Positions 15,863-23,132 of a DNA stretch of 30,044 nucleotides are shown one piece after another. Under the pieces are notes generated by a model that saw nothing but the letters and a program-made list of their open reading frames with translations, was not told where the DNA came from and searched no databases. Numbering within the stretch: the stretch's first letter is position 1; each line of letters opens with the position of its first letter. Both the position numbers and the translations under genes were made by a program. The stretch spans positions 1 through 30,044 of the forward strand of contig CAJTUT010000014.1 in the NCBI GenBank assembly GCA_910579455.1. Direction: 5' to 3'. The stretch comes from an uncultured Bacilli bacterium (GTDB lineage: Bacteria > Bacillota_I > Bacilli_A > RF39 > UBA660).

Positions 15863-15891
15863 AAAAAAAGAGCTTAACTCCTCTTTAAAAC
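15863..15891 (-). terminator. spoVIF terminator over its stop codon
   Basis: On the minus strand AAAGAG-GAGTTAAG-CTCTTT then a T run; the TAA stop (15885-15887) is in the first arm. Confidence 0.75.
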
Positions 15892-16127
15892 ATTTTATCA
15901 ATATCTTTAGGTACATTATCTTTCATAATTGCATTTACAATTTTATCTTCTCTTTCTTTTTCTACCGTTCTGCCTGTTAAGGCTGAAATTTCTTGGACCA
16001 TATCCCTTAGTACTTTTTCATCTTTCATATTATTAGAATTCTGTAATTTTTTAGCAAGAGATAAAATTGTGTTTTTATCCACATTAGTTTTTTTCTCAAC
16101 CTTTTTAAAAAAGCTATCTCCAAACAT
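15885..16127 (-). CDS. spoVIF: Stage VI sporulation protein F (SpoVIF-like)
   Basis: SpoVIF is a small mother-cell protein needed late in spore coat assembly in Bacillus, where it affects GerE-dependent coat genes. The 80-residue product begins MFGDSFFKKVEKKTNVD and has the family pattern of F-F-K-x-V/I-E-K-K-T at the start and EKEREDKIVNAI near the end. It is fully helical and highly charged, with no membrane segment. AGGAGG (plus strand CCTCCT, 16135-16140) sits before the start. It lies between der and spoIVA on the same strand, with separate terminators on both sides, so it is likely expressed on its own during sporulation. The assignment is by recalled family similarity. Confidence 0.82.
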   Translation of the reverse strand: MFGDSFFKKVEKKTNVDKNTILSLAKKLQNSNNMKDEKVLRDMVQEISALTGRTVEKEREDKIVNAIMKDNVPKDIDKMF

Positions 16128-16173
16128 AATAAACCTCCTAATAAATTATATGATAAAGATAAAATAATGTTTA

Positions 16174-16206
16174 TAATAAAAGAAATCCTTTAATAAGAAT
16201 TTCTTT
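16174..16206 (-). terminator. Terminator of the der operon
   Basis: On the minus strand AAAGAAATTC pairs with GGATTTCTTT across a TTATTAAA loop; the stop codon of the 62-aa ORF lies in the loop. The following T run is imperfect. Confidence 0.7.
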
Positions 16207-16378
16207 CTTTTCGGTTTAGCTTTTTTTGATATTTAGCACGTTTTTTTGCAATTTCCTCACATTTTTTAGAAAATACTTCAATGGAAATTGCTTTTTTATC
16301 ATAACGATCTTGTAAAATTTCCAATGCTCTATCCAATCCCTCTAATTCCGTCTTGGGATCTTTATTTTGAAAAAACAT
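16190..16378 (-). CDS. 62-aa charged coiled-coil protein coupled to der
   Basis: Its ATG shares one base with the der stop codon (TAATG on the minus strand), so translation is coupled. The protein starts MFFQNKDPKTELEGLDRAL and is almost wholly helical and charged, ending in a Lys/Arg-rich tail (KKRAKYQKKLNRKER). No family is recognised. The highly basic tail would suit nucleic-acid or ribosome binding, and its partner Der is a ribosome assembly factor, but this is inference only. Confidence 0.75.
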   Translation of the reverse strand: MFFQNKDPKTELEGLDRALEILQDRYDKKAISIEVFSKKCEEIAKKRAKYQKKLNRKERNSY

Positions 16379-17688
16379 TATTCATCACCACTCCTATTCT
16401 TAAATTGTATCATGATAGGAGTTCCTTGTAAATCAAAGTTCTCTCGTAATTTATTTTCTAGATACCTATAATAAGAAAAATGGACTAACCCTTTATTATT
16501 GACCCTTAAAGTGAATTTTGGTGGTTTGGTACCAGTTTGGCTAGAAAAATAAATTTTAAGTCTTTTTCCCTTATAAGAAGGAGGGATATTTAATTGATAA
16601 GCATCTAAAATAACATCGTTTAAAATGCTGGTTTTAATCTCTCTTTTGATGTTTTCTTCTACTTTTAAAACTTCAGGCATTAAAGTATGAATTCTTTTTT
16701 TGGTAAGAGCAGATAAAAAGACGATGGGGGCATAAGTTGCAAATTGGAATTCAGCTCTCATTAGTTTTTTGTAATCATTAATAGTAGAATCTTTTACAGT
16801 GTCCCATTTATTAACAACAAAGATTAATCCCTTCCCTTTATCTATTGCATACCCTGCGATATGCTTGTCATGCTCAGTGATTCCTTCTTCTGCATTGATA
16901 ACAACTAAACATATGTCGCTTCGATCAATTGCCCGCATAGATCTAAGGAGGCTATACTTTTCAATAGATTCAAACACCTTTCCTTTTTTTCTCATTCCAG
17001 CAGTATCGATAAAAATATATTCTTTTCCATGGTATTTTAAAATAGAGTCGATAGAGTCTCTGGTTGTTCCTGCAATATTGGAAACTACTACACGTTCCTC
17101 ATTTAATAAGGCATTCATTAAGGAACTTTTTCCAACATTAGGTCTTCCAATAATAGAAAATTTCACACGATTATCAGCTGTTTCTTCTTCTATTTGATAA
17201 AAGTTCATTGTGATAGCATCCATTAACTCTATAAATCCTGTATTGTGAATACTACTAATGGGAATATAAGTATCAAATCCCAGTTCATAAAAATCATATA
17301 AATTGTTCTTGGAATCTTTAATATCCATTTTATTAATTGCTACAATTACTTTCTTTTTTGTTTTTCTAAGTAGATCTCTTACTATTAAATCATTAGAAGT
17401 AAGACCCTCTTTGCCGTCTACCATAAATACTAAGATATCTGCTTCCTGAATAGCAATTTCTGCTTGCATTTTAATCTCGGTATTAAAATTTGCCTTTTCT
17501 AAATCAATTCCACCAGTATCAATTAAAAAGAACTTTTTGTTTTGATAAATAGCTTCCTGATAAATTCTATCCCTAGTAACGCCTGGAATATCTTGCGTGA
17601 TTGAAATTTTTTTACCTGCAATTTTGTTAAAAAGTGTACTTTTTCCAACATTAGGTCTACCAATAATTGCAACAACAGGTATCTTCAT
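16378..17688 (-). CDS. der: Ribosome-associated GTPase Der (EngA)
   Basis: Der has two tandem GTPase domains and a KH-like C-terminal domain and is required for 50S assembly. The 436-residue product has G1 motifs GRPNVGKST (residues 10-18) and GRPNVGKSS (about 181-189), matching DTGG (IDTGGIDL) and DTAG (IDTAGMRKKGK) motifs, and NKMD / NKWD G4 motifs. The C-terminal domain holds the conserved KIYFSSQTGTKPPKF segment. A frame extends to 17703, but GGAGGTG (17695-17701 region, minus strand) is clearly the ribosome site for the ATG at 17688, 6 bases away, so the shorter start is right. It heads a two-gene unit with the 62-aa protein and is divergent from the thioredoxin-fold gene. Confidence 0.97.
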   Translation of the reverse strand: MKIPVVAIIGRPNVGKSTLFNKIAGKKISITQDIPGVTRDRIYQEAIYQNKKFFLIDTGGIDLEKANFNTEIKMQAEIAIQEADILVFMVDGKEGLTSNDLIVRDLLRKTKKKVIVAINKMDIKDSKNNLYDFYELGFDTYIPISSIHNTGFIELMDAITMNFYQIEEETADNRVKFSIIGRPNVGKSSLMNALLNEERVVVSNIAGTTRDSIDSILKYHGKEYIFIDTAGMRKKGKVFESIEKYSLLRSMRAIDRSDICLVVINAEEGITEHDKHIAGYAIDKGKGLIFVVNKWDTVKDSTINDYKKLMRAEFQFATYAPIVFLSALTKKRIHTLMPEVLKVEENIKREIKTSILNDVILDAYQLNIPPSYKGKRLKIYFSSQTGTKPPKFTLRVNNKGLVHFSYYRYLENKLRENFDLQGTPIMIQFKNRSGDE

Positions 17689-17713
17689 GGAATTCACCTC
17701 CAAACTTATGCTT

Positions 17714-17742
17714 AGTATATCATGTAGGTATATTTTTGTAAA
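17714..17742 (-). promoter_or_regulatory. der promoter
   Basis: On the minus strand TTTACA (17737-17742), 17 bases, TATACT (17714-17719), with a TGA extended -10. It stands back to back with the promoter of the divergent gene. Confidence 0.72.
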
Positions 17743-17766
17743 TATTTTGAAATTACAAGGAATGGC

Positions 17767-17795
17767 TTGACAATACTAATTTTATCCTGTATCGT
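17767..17795 (+). promoter_or_regulatory. Promoter of the surface thioredoxin gene
   Basis: TTGACA (17767-17772), 17 bases, TATCGT (17790-17795). The transcript would have a leader of about 15 nt with AAGGAGAG. Confidence 0.65.
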
Positions 17796-17816
17796 ATAGT
17801 AAAAAGGAGAGAGATT

Positions 17817-18839
17817 ATGAGAAAAAAAACAGTATTTTTTGTATTATTATTCATGATTACAACACTGATCATGCCAAGTCATGTAGGAGCAGCTGGACTA
17901 GATTTATCTAAGTATACAAGTGAGAATTTAAGTGATGCTTTTACTGATGAGGGAATTACTGGTGTAGACTATGGAAACTACACGGATTCAGGCGATAAGG
18001 TAGTGATTTACTTGTTTCGTGGAAAAGGATGTAGAAATTGCATTAATTTTCTAAATTATGTTAAGGATACTTTAATTCCTAAATATGGGGAAAAGTTTAA
18101 AATAGTAAGTTATAAAGTAGCTGAGTCAGGTGTTAGTAATACCAATTTTAACTTATTAGATAAAACTGCTGATTTTCTTAATGGAAAATCTAGTAGCGGA
18201 ACTTATCCAACTCCTTATATAGTAATTGGAGATCAATCGTTTTCTGGGGCTATTGATAGTACAAAGAAATCGCAAATCGAAGCTGCTATCCAGTCTGATA
18301 CTAGATATAATGTATTGGATGAGATGGTAAAAGGTACTACAAATGTTGAAAATAATAAAACCTTTACGGATGGAGGAATTACTTTTACTACAAATAAAGC
18401 ATTAAGTAGTGGTCATACATTAAAAGTATCACCAGTAAATGCTCAAAATATAAAATTGGGAGATTTTAACTATATTGCTGGCTATGATATTTCAATGTAT
18501 AATGGTGGTACAATCGTACCATTGAGTAATGGATCATTTCGTATTAAAATACCTGTAGCTACAAAGTATGATATCTATAAGGTGGCTTATATTAAAAATG
18601 GAGCAATAGCTGAGGAGATTGCTGCAAAGTATGAAAATGGTTTTGTAATTTTTACAACGACTCATTTATCAGAATATGCCATTTATGGGAAAAATAATAA
18701 TATAAGTACTATTACTACAAATGGGGAAAAGAATCCAGAAACCTTAGATTCGATACAACTTTATACAGCATTATTCATCCTTGGATGTATCACCTTATTA
18801 GGAAGTATTATTTTCTATAAAAGTGAAAGAAAAATATAA
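17817..18839 (+). CDS. Secreted thioredoxin-fold protein with a C-terminal cell-wall sorting signal
   Basis: The 340-residue product has a classical signal peptide (basic MRKKT, hydrophobic stretch, cleavage near VGAAG at residue 26). Residues about 60-165 form a thioredoxin-like domain: a strand VVIYLFRGKG leads into CRNC (Cys72, Cys75), and TYPTPYIVIG supplies the conserved cis-Pro loop. A beta-rich region follows (about 180-300). The C-terminus is NPETLD (306-311), a hydrophobic helix, then the charged tail KSERKI: the layout of a sortase substrate, here with an NPxT motif as used by class B enzymes rather than LPxTG. The next gene encodes a class B sortase, its likely partner. A role as a wall-anchored disulfide reductase/oxidase is inferred from the CxxC; the electron partner is unknown, and no DsbA- or CcdA-like gene is nearby. 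Confidence 0.85.
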   Translation: MRKKTVFFVLLFMITTLIMPSHVGAAGLDLSKYTSENLSDAFTDEGITGVDYGNYTDSGDKVVIYLFRGKGCRNCINFLNYVKDTLIPKYGEKFKIVSYKVAESGVSNTNFNLLDKTADFLNGKSSSGTYPTPYIVIGDQSFSGAIDSTKKSQIEAAIQSDTRYNVLDEMVKGTTNVENNKTFTDGGITFTTNKALSSGHTLKVSPVNAQNIKLGDFNYIAGYDISMYNGGTIVPLSNGSFRIKIPVATKYDIYKVAYIKNGAIAEEIAAKYENGFVIFTTTHLSEYAIYGKNNNISTITTNGEKNPETLDSIQLYTALFILGCITLLGSIIFYKSERKI

Positions 18840-18844
18840 GAAAT

Positions 18845-18875
18845 AAAAGTTCTATGTAGATACATAGAACTTTTT
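18845..18875 (+). terminator. Strong hairpin between thioredoxin-fold gene and sortase
   Basis: Perfect 14-bp stem AAAAGTTCTATGTA / TACATAGAACTTTT with a GA centre and a final T run. The sortase ribosome site AGGAG (18876-18880) starts right after it, so there is no room for a promoter; the sortase would be made by read-through. Confidence 0.88.
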
Positions 18876-18886
18876 AGGAGTGTTTC

Positions 18887-19714
18887 ATGATGAAGAAAAA
18901 ACTACATCTTAAACAAAAAAGTTACCCCTTATTGCTTATGCTACTTTTATCATTGATTCTTACTGTTTATGGTTTGGTTCATATTATATTGTGGATATTT
19001 GATAATTATTATAATCAAAAAGAGGCAAATGATTTAAAAGAAAAAGTATCTATTTCTAATCGAAAAACAAAAGAAGATGAGAAGATGATTGACGAAGATG
19101 ATATATCTTCTTTTGATCCTTATTGGGATTTTATAAAAATGGATTATATGGAAGTTGATTTTACAGATTTAGAAAAGGAAAATGACGAGGTTGTAGCATG
19201 GGTTTTTGTAGGTGGCACAAATATTAACTATCCAGTCGTAAAACATTCAGATAATGAGTATTACTTAAACCATAGTTTTTATGGTACCAAGAATGAGGCT
19301 GGATGGGTTTTTATGGATTATCGTAATCGGATAAGAAATTTTGACAAAAATACAATACTATATGCACATGGTAGAAAAAATGGTTCTATGTTTGGAAGTT
19401 TAAGGAATATATTAAATAGTAATTGGTATCAAAATTCTAATAATTATGTCATTAAGTTATCTACAAAATATGAAAATAGCCTTTGGCAAGTTTTTAGCGT
19501 ATACCACATTCCGACTACAAGTGACTATATTCAAACTCACTTTTCAGACCAACATCAATTCTCTTCATTTTTAGAACTGATATCTAAAAGAAGTCATTAT
19601 GATTTCCAAACAGGGGTTAGAGAAACTGATAAAGTTTTAACGCTTTCTACATGTTTTAATGATCATGAAAAAGTTGTGATGCACGCTAAACTAATTAAGA
19701 TACAAAAAAGGTAA
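18887..19714 (+). CDS. srtB: Class B sortase
   Basis: Sortases are membrane-anchored transpeptidases that cleave a C-terminal sorting signal and link the protein to the cell wall. The 275-residue product has one N-terminal membrane helix (about 14-33), a charged linker, and the sortase domain. It shows class B hallmarks: YPVVKHSDNEYYLNHSF, the helix region after it, the catalytic His161 in LYAHGRKNGSMFGSL and the catalytic Cys256 in TLSTC. The third catalytic residue is normally Arg a few residues after the Cys, before a VVxHAKL strand; here that place reads HEKVVMHAKL, so Lys262 appears to stand in for it. It follows its probable substrate with a terminator hairpin between. No other substrate or sortase is in the window. 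Confidence 0.93.
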   Translation: MMKKKLHLKQKSYPLLLMLLLSLILTVYGLVHIILWIFDNYYNQKEANDLKEKVSISNRKTKEDEKMIDEDDISSFDPYWDFIKMDYMEVDFTDLEKENDEVVAWVFVGGTNINYPVVKHSDNEYYLNHSFYGTKNEAGWVFMDYRNRIRNFDKNTILYAHGRKNGSMFGSLRNILNSNWYQNSNNYVIKLSTKYENSLWQVFSVYHIPTTSDYIQTHFSDQHQFSSFLELISKRSHYDFQTGVRETDKVLTLSTCFNDHEKVVMHAKLIKIQKR

Positions 19715-19777
19715 GGCATTATTTATTATACTTTTTACTTAGATGATAAAAAATTCATATAATTTACACATTTCTTA

Positions 19778-19786
19778 TGGTATAAT
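19778..19786 (+). promoter_or_regulatory. Extended -10 promoter of the small membrane protein pair
   Basis: TGGTATAAT, 24 bases before the 216-aa gene; no strong -35. Confidence 0.6.
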
Positions 19787-19809
19787 ACTGATAATAGGAA
19801 GGTGATATT

Positions 19810-20460
19810 ATGGAAAAAGAAAAAATGCAAAAAAAGGAAGCTGAAATAGTAGAATGGTATGATAATCCCAATTTTATAACAACTTTATCTATTATTGCTT
19901 TATTATTAATCATTATATTATCTCAGTCATTTGCGGTAAAAAACAATATAGGGTCGAATGCTATTTTAAGAAATTTATTAAATCATAATAGTATATATTT
20001 AGTAGGACTTTTATATTTTATACCATTAAAAACAAAGGTAGGTAAAAAATACTTTGATTTTTTAAACCTATTTTTAATTTTAATATATACAATTTTTACT
20101 GTTACTTCAGTTTTGACGATTATCCAGTCTCTTAGTCTGATTTCTTTAGTTACTTTAGGAATTTATGTAATGTTTTTGATTTATATGATACACTCTCTAT
20201 TATGTAACACAAGAATTTGGAAAGAATTTAGGCTAGATAAGTCGCCTTTTAATGATATTGGTAATTTGAATTACTTTTATACGATAGTAATTCTAGGGCT
20301 TGTTTTGCTTACGATTAATTTAATTCAAACATCTACTTTTGATGGAGCAGTAATATCTATGTTAGTGACCGTTTATATCGTATTATTATCTAGATATATT
20401 TACTTGTATAAAGATTATGTTAGCAGGAAAAAAAATCAGAGTAAGAAGGGGAATAAGTAG
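19810..20460 (+). CDS. Polytopic membrane protein, 216 aa, unknown
   Basis: Not recognised. A Shine-Dalgarno (GGAAGGTG) sits 6-8 bases before the ATG. After a charged N-terminal segment (MEKEKMQKKEAEIVEWYDNP) there are about five or six hydrophobic helices (near residues 21-40, 58-70, 78-100, 104-122, 154-172, 178-195), ending in a basic tail (YVSRKKNQSKKGNK), so the C-terminus is probably inside. There is no conserved polar motif suggesting transport or catalysis. It is followed with no gap by another small membrane protein, and the two look like an operon. Confidence 0.75.
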   Translation: MEKEKMQKKEAEIVEWYDNPNFITTLSIIALLLIIILSQSFAVKNNIGSNAILRNLLNHNSIYLVGLLYFIPLKTKVGKKYFDFLNLFLILIYTIFTVTSVLTIIQSLSLISLVTLGIYVMFLIYMIHSLLCNTRIWKEFRLDKSPFNDIGNLNYFYTIVILGLVLLTINLIQTSTFDGAVISMLVTVYIVLLSRYIYLYKDYVSRKKNQSKKGNK

Positions 20461-20461
20461 T

Positions 20462-20803
20462 ATGAATATGTTTGATGAAATAGAAAAGTTAAGGAAAGAT
20501 TTACCAAGATTAAAAAAGGTAACAGATGAGGTGACTAAGCAGGAATTAAACAACTATCAAGTCGTTGCCTTAATAATTATGGGGGCAGGAATTTGTATAG
20601 GAATTATTTTTGGAAATGTATTTCCATCTTGTGGCACTACCTCAGGGTTATATTCCCAAACCTGTACTACAACTGAATTTAATTTTTCATTAACTCTAAC
20701 AATTTGGTTTATAGCATTTCTTGTTTGCGTTTTTTTCTATGGAATGGGAAGTATAATTACCCTACTGAATTCCATTAATAAGAAGTTGGATAAGAAGAGG
20801 TAA
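20462..20803 (+). CDS. Small membrane protein with two helices, 113 aa, unknown
   Basis: The start ATG 20462 lies one base after the stop of the previous gene, with AAGAAGGGG upstream; a longer in-frame start at 20417 is inside the previous gene and has no ribosome site. The protein has a charged helical N-terminus (MNMFDEIEKLRKDLPRLKKV), a membrane helix (about 34-52), an extracellular loop with two Cys (SCGTTSGLYSQTC) that may form a disulfide, and a second helix (about 74-98), then a basic tail. Both ends should be inside. No family is recognised. Confidence 0.75.
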   Translation: MNMFDEIEKLRKDLPRLKKVTDEVTKQELNNYQVVALIIMGAGICIGIIFGNVFPSCGTTSGLYSQTCTTTEFNFSLTLTIWFIAFLVCVFFYGMGSIITLLNSINKKLDKKR

Positions 20804-20875
20804 AAAGCTTTTTATTTACGATAATGAAATTATTGACAGACTAGGTCCTTTTTTGCTATTTTTTTAAGGATTTTA

Positions 20876-20904
20876 TTGCAATTTATAGAAATTCATGATA
20901 AATT
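20876..20904 (+). promoter_or_regulatory. HU promoter
   Basis: TTGCAA (20876-20881), 17 bases, TAAATT (20899-20904), with TGA before the -10. A further TTGACA at 20833-20838 could serve a second promoter. Confidence 0.6.
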
Positions 20905-20960
20905 CAATATGTAAGCATAACATACAAGTGCTTAAAAAATATTGGGAGGTATGTTTAAAA

Positions 20961-21236
20961 ATGAAAAAAGTAGAATTAGTAGAAAAAGTAGCTGAAGAAG
21001 CTGGTTTGACAAAGGCAGATGCTACAAAGGCTATTGATGCTATGATTGCAGCAATTACAGAGGCTTTATCAAAGGGAGATAAGGTTCCACTAGTTGGGTT
21101 TGGAACATTTGCAGTTTCAAAAAGAGCTGCTCGTGAAGGACGCAATCCTAAAACAGGAGATATTGTTCAAATCGCTGCTAGAAATGTAGTTACATTTAAA
21201 CCAGGTTCAGCATTAAAAGACGCTGTAAATGAATAA
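20961..21236 (+). CDS. hup: DNA-binding protein HU
   Basis: HU is an abundant nucleoid protein that bends and compacts DNA as a dimer. The 91-residue product has the full fold: helical N-terminal half (KKVELVEKVAEEAGLTKADA), the GFGTF motif, and the beta-arm with GRNPKTGDIVQI and the Pro-tipped turn, ending with FKPGSALKDAVN. GGGAGG (20943-20948) serves ATG 20961; the longer upstream frame is rejected. Codon use is richer in GCT/GGT than its neighbours, as expected of a very highly expressed gene. It is monocistronic, with its own promoter and a GC-rich terminator. In spore formers HU works alongside SASPs in the forespore nucleoid. Confidence 0.97.
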   Translation: MKKVELVEKVAEEAGLTKADATKAIDAMIAAITEALSKGDKVPLVGFGTFAVSKRAAREGRNPKTGDIVQIAARNVVTFKPGSALKDAVNE

Positions 21237-21243
21237 TAGAAAG

Positions 21244-21263
21244 ACGCCGATATGGCGTTTTTT
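21244..21263 (+). terminator. hup terminator
   Basis: ACGCC-GATAT-GGCGT followed by a run of six T. Confidence 0.85.
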
Positions 21264-21284
21264 GTTGACTTTTAGGAGGTATAT

Positions 21285-22007
21285 ATGGAACTTACAATAG
21301 CAACATTTAATATCCAGAATAAATATAGAATCAAAAATTATTCAGGAATTGATAAGTATGGAGATCATACAATAGAACTATTAAAGTTTTTAAAAAATTA
21401 TAAAATTGATGTATTGGGTATTCAAGAATTAACAAAAAGATATCAAGATAGATTATTACCAATATTAGAAAAAAAATATGAACTAGCGGGTAAATATCGC
21501 TTTACTAGGTTAGGTAATAAGATTCCCCCATTTAATAAGTTCAATGAGGCTACTAGTGTAATTTCAAAATACAAAATTTTAGATACCGAAACAACTTATA
21601 TACCATCATTTCCAAGTATTCCCAGAATCATTACGGAAATATTGATTGAAGTAGACTCTAAACGAGTAAAGGCAATGAGTACTCATATTGATGTTTTTTC
21701 TGATAAAATAAAGAAAAAACAATTAGAATATTTAACAAAAAAATTAAAAAAGGAGGTTTACCCATTTATTCTAATGGGTGACTTTAATGCCACAATAGGT
21801 GATTTCTATTTTGAAGATTTTATTTTCAAGATGAGAGAAATGGGGTATAAAAGAGTAGAGGTTAATGAACCGACTCATAAATGTAGAAAGTTACCTATTG
21901 ATCATATTTTTATTCCAAAAAGTTGGAAAGTAGAAAAAGCTAGAGTAATCCATCTAAAAAATAGAATGAGTGATCATAAACCAATTATTGCAACCATTTC
22001 TTTTTAA
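21285..22007 (+). CDS. Endonuclease/exonuclease/phosphatase family protein
   Basis: The fold shared by exonuclease III, DNase I and sphingomyelinases is evident from its motifs in order: TFNIQN (residues 6-11), GIQELT (metal-binding Glu, about 46), STHID (about 127), MGDFNAT (about 161), PIDHIFIP and the C-terminal MSDHKPI with the catalytic His. The 240-residue length and lack of a signal peptide point to a cytoplasmic enzyme. The exact substrate (DNA, nucleotide, lipid or phosphoinositide) cannot be told; it lacks the features I associate with XthA itself. AGGAGG stands 6-7 bases before the start. It follows the hup terminator closely with no obvious promoter. Confidence 0.88.
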   Translation: MELTIATFNIQNKYRIKNYSGIDKYGDHTIELLKFLKNYKIDVLGIQELTKRYQDRLLPILEKKYELAGKYRFTRLGNKIPPFNKFNEATSVISKYKILDTETTYIPSFPSIPRIITEILIEVDSKRVKAMSTHIDVFSDKIKKKQLEYLTKKLKKEVYPFILMGDFNATIGDFYFEDFIFKMREMGYKRVEVNEPTHKCRKLPIDHIFIPKSWKVEKARVIHLKNRMSDHKPIIATISF

Positions 22008-22039
22008 AAGTTATTTTTCTTGTATTTGTATAGTTTGTA

Positions 22040-22048
22040 TGATATAAT
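22040..22048 (+). promoter_or_regulatory. Extended -10 promoter of the methyltransferase-like gene
   Basis: TGATATAAT 31 bases before the ATG, with TTGTAT (22020-22025) as a poor -35. Confidence 0.55.
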
Positions 22049-22078
22049 AGGTCTGTTTTGTCAAGGGGGATGTAAAAG

Positions 22079-22807
22079 ATGAAATTATTAAATGAGGGAA
22101 AGTATTTTAGTAAAAAGTTAGAAATGTTGGATTTTATTGTAGAAAATCTAGATAAAGATATAAGATGGGCAACAGCATTATCTATTCTAATTCAGGAGGA
22201 TATCTGTATAAAAGAGTATACAAAAAATACACCACATTATATAACAACAGATGCCTCAGAAGTATTTTCAAAATTTGACGTTTATAATGAAGGATATGAT
22301 CCTTATATAGAGATAACTAAGTTATTACAAAAGTACTCATTTTTAGAGGGAAACTGTTGTGAGATAGGTGCTGGAGATTATCCAAGATTAGCAGAGTTAG
22401 TAATTCCTGAAATAAAGTTAAATCATGGAAGTTTAACTATTTATGAACCAGAGATCTTATTTGCCGATATAGAAAATGTCACAGTAGTAAAGGAAAAGTT
22501 TACTAAAGATATCGATATTAAAAATTTTGATACTCTATATGGTTTATATCCTTGTGATGCTACCATTCCAATATTGGATAAGGCATTTGAAGAAGATAAG
22601 AATCTAATGCTTGCTTTTTGTCCTTGTAATCACTCTACAAAAGAACATCAAAAATGGATAGGAGACTACTGGGCAGAGGATGTTTGCATGGACTATAGAG
22701 AAAAATATGGAAAAGAAGCAGAGATTATTAACTGGCCCTCGTATACAGGAATTGATTTACCTATTATGATAAGAAAAAGTAGTAAATATAAAAAAAAGAA
22801 GAGATAG
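22079..22807 (+). CDS. Unknown protein with a methyltransferase-like core, 242 aa
   Basis: Soluble and without membrane segments. After an N-terminal region of about 95 residues there is NCCEIGAGDYPRLAEL (about residues 97-112), which resembles the SAM-binding motif I (E-x-G-x-G) of Rossmann methyltransferases, followed by ITIYEP-like (LTIYEPE) where motif II would provide an acidic residue. Later features are LYGLYPCDATIPIL, and a CPCNH motif (AFCPCNHSTKEHQKW) that could bind metal. The rest of the fold is not obvious, so methyltransferase activity is inference. GGGGGATG stands before the start. It has its own promoter and a terminator that takes in the stop codon, so it is a single-gene unit. 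Confidence 0.7.
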   Translation: MKLLNEGKYFSKKLEMLDFIVENLDKDIRWATALSILIQEDICIKEYTKNTPHYITTDASEVFSKFDVYNEGYDPYIEITKLLQKYSFLEGNCCEIGAGDYPRLAELVIPEIKLNHGSLTIYEPEILFADIENVTVVKEKFTKDIDIKNFDTLYGLYPCDATIPILDKAFEEDKNLMLAFCPCNHSTKEHQKWIGDYWAEDVCMDYREKYGKEAEIINWPSYTGIDLPIMIRKSSKYKKKKR

Positions 22808-22826
22808 TGCTTATCTTTTCTTTTTT
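22794..22826 (+). terminator. Terminator overlapping a stop codon
   Basis: AAAAGAAGAGATA (22794-22806) pairs with TATCTTTTCTTTT (22812-22824) with one G-U pair, then more T. The TAG stop lies at 22805-22807, in the stem top. Confidence 0.82.
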
Positions 22827-23107
22827 GAAAAGAAATTAGAATTCCTTCTTCATATACTCTTTCTTTTTTCATACCTCTTACCCTTTGCTATGATTATAAA
22901 TAATGCATATTTAGTTTTCTGTTAAACACTAGTCTTTTTGTACACATGTAGTAACAAATACAACCATGACTATATAAAAGATTTTAAATATCTTGAAGGA
23001 ACCAGTAGTAGAAATATTATATATTTTGTAGAATGATAGTAGAAAAAATTCATAGTGTAAAGTTAAAAGGGAAATCTTATGTACTATATCAATATCCAAA
23101 TAATTTA
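22827..23107. other. Gene-free AT-rich stretch before cca
   Basis: No supported gene, RNA or repeat. A 44-codon frame from 23033 overlaps cca but has no ribosome site and an unlikely composition. The stretch starts with a pyrimidine-rich segment (22840-22890). Confidence 0.5.
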
Positions 23108-23116
23108 TGGTATAAT
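23108..23116 (+). promoter_or_regulatory. Extended -10 promoter of cca
   Basis: TGGTATAAT only 17 bases before the cca start, so the leader would be about 10 nt and hold little more than the GGTGG ribosome site. Confidence 0.6.
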
Positions 23117-23132
23117 AAAAATGGTGGTTTAG

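Noticed and set aside
16799..17197. 132-codon frame opposite der
   Set aside because: Shadow of the second GTPase domain of der; no ribosome site or plausible product.
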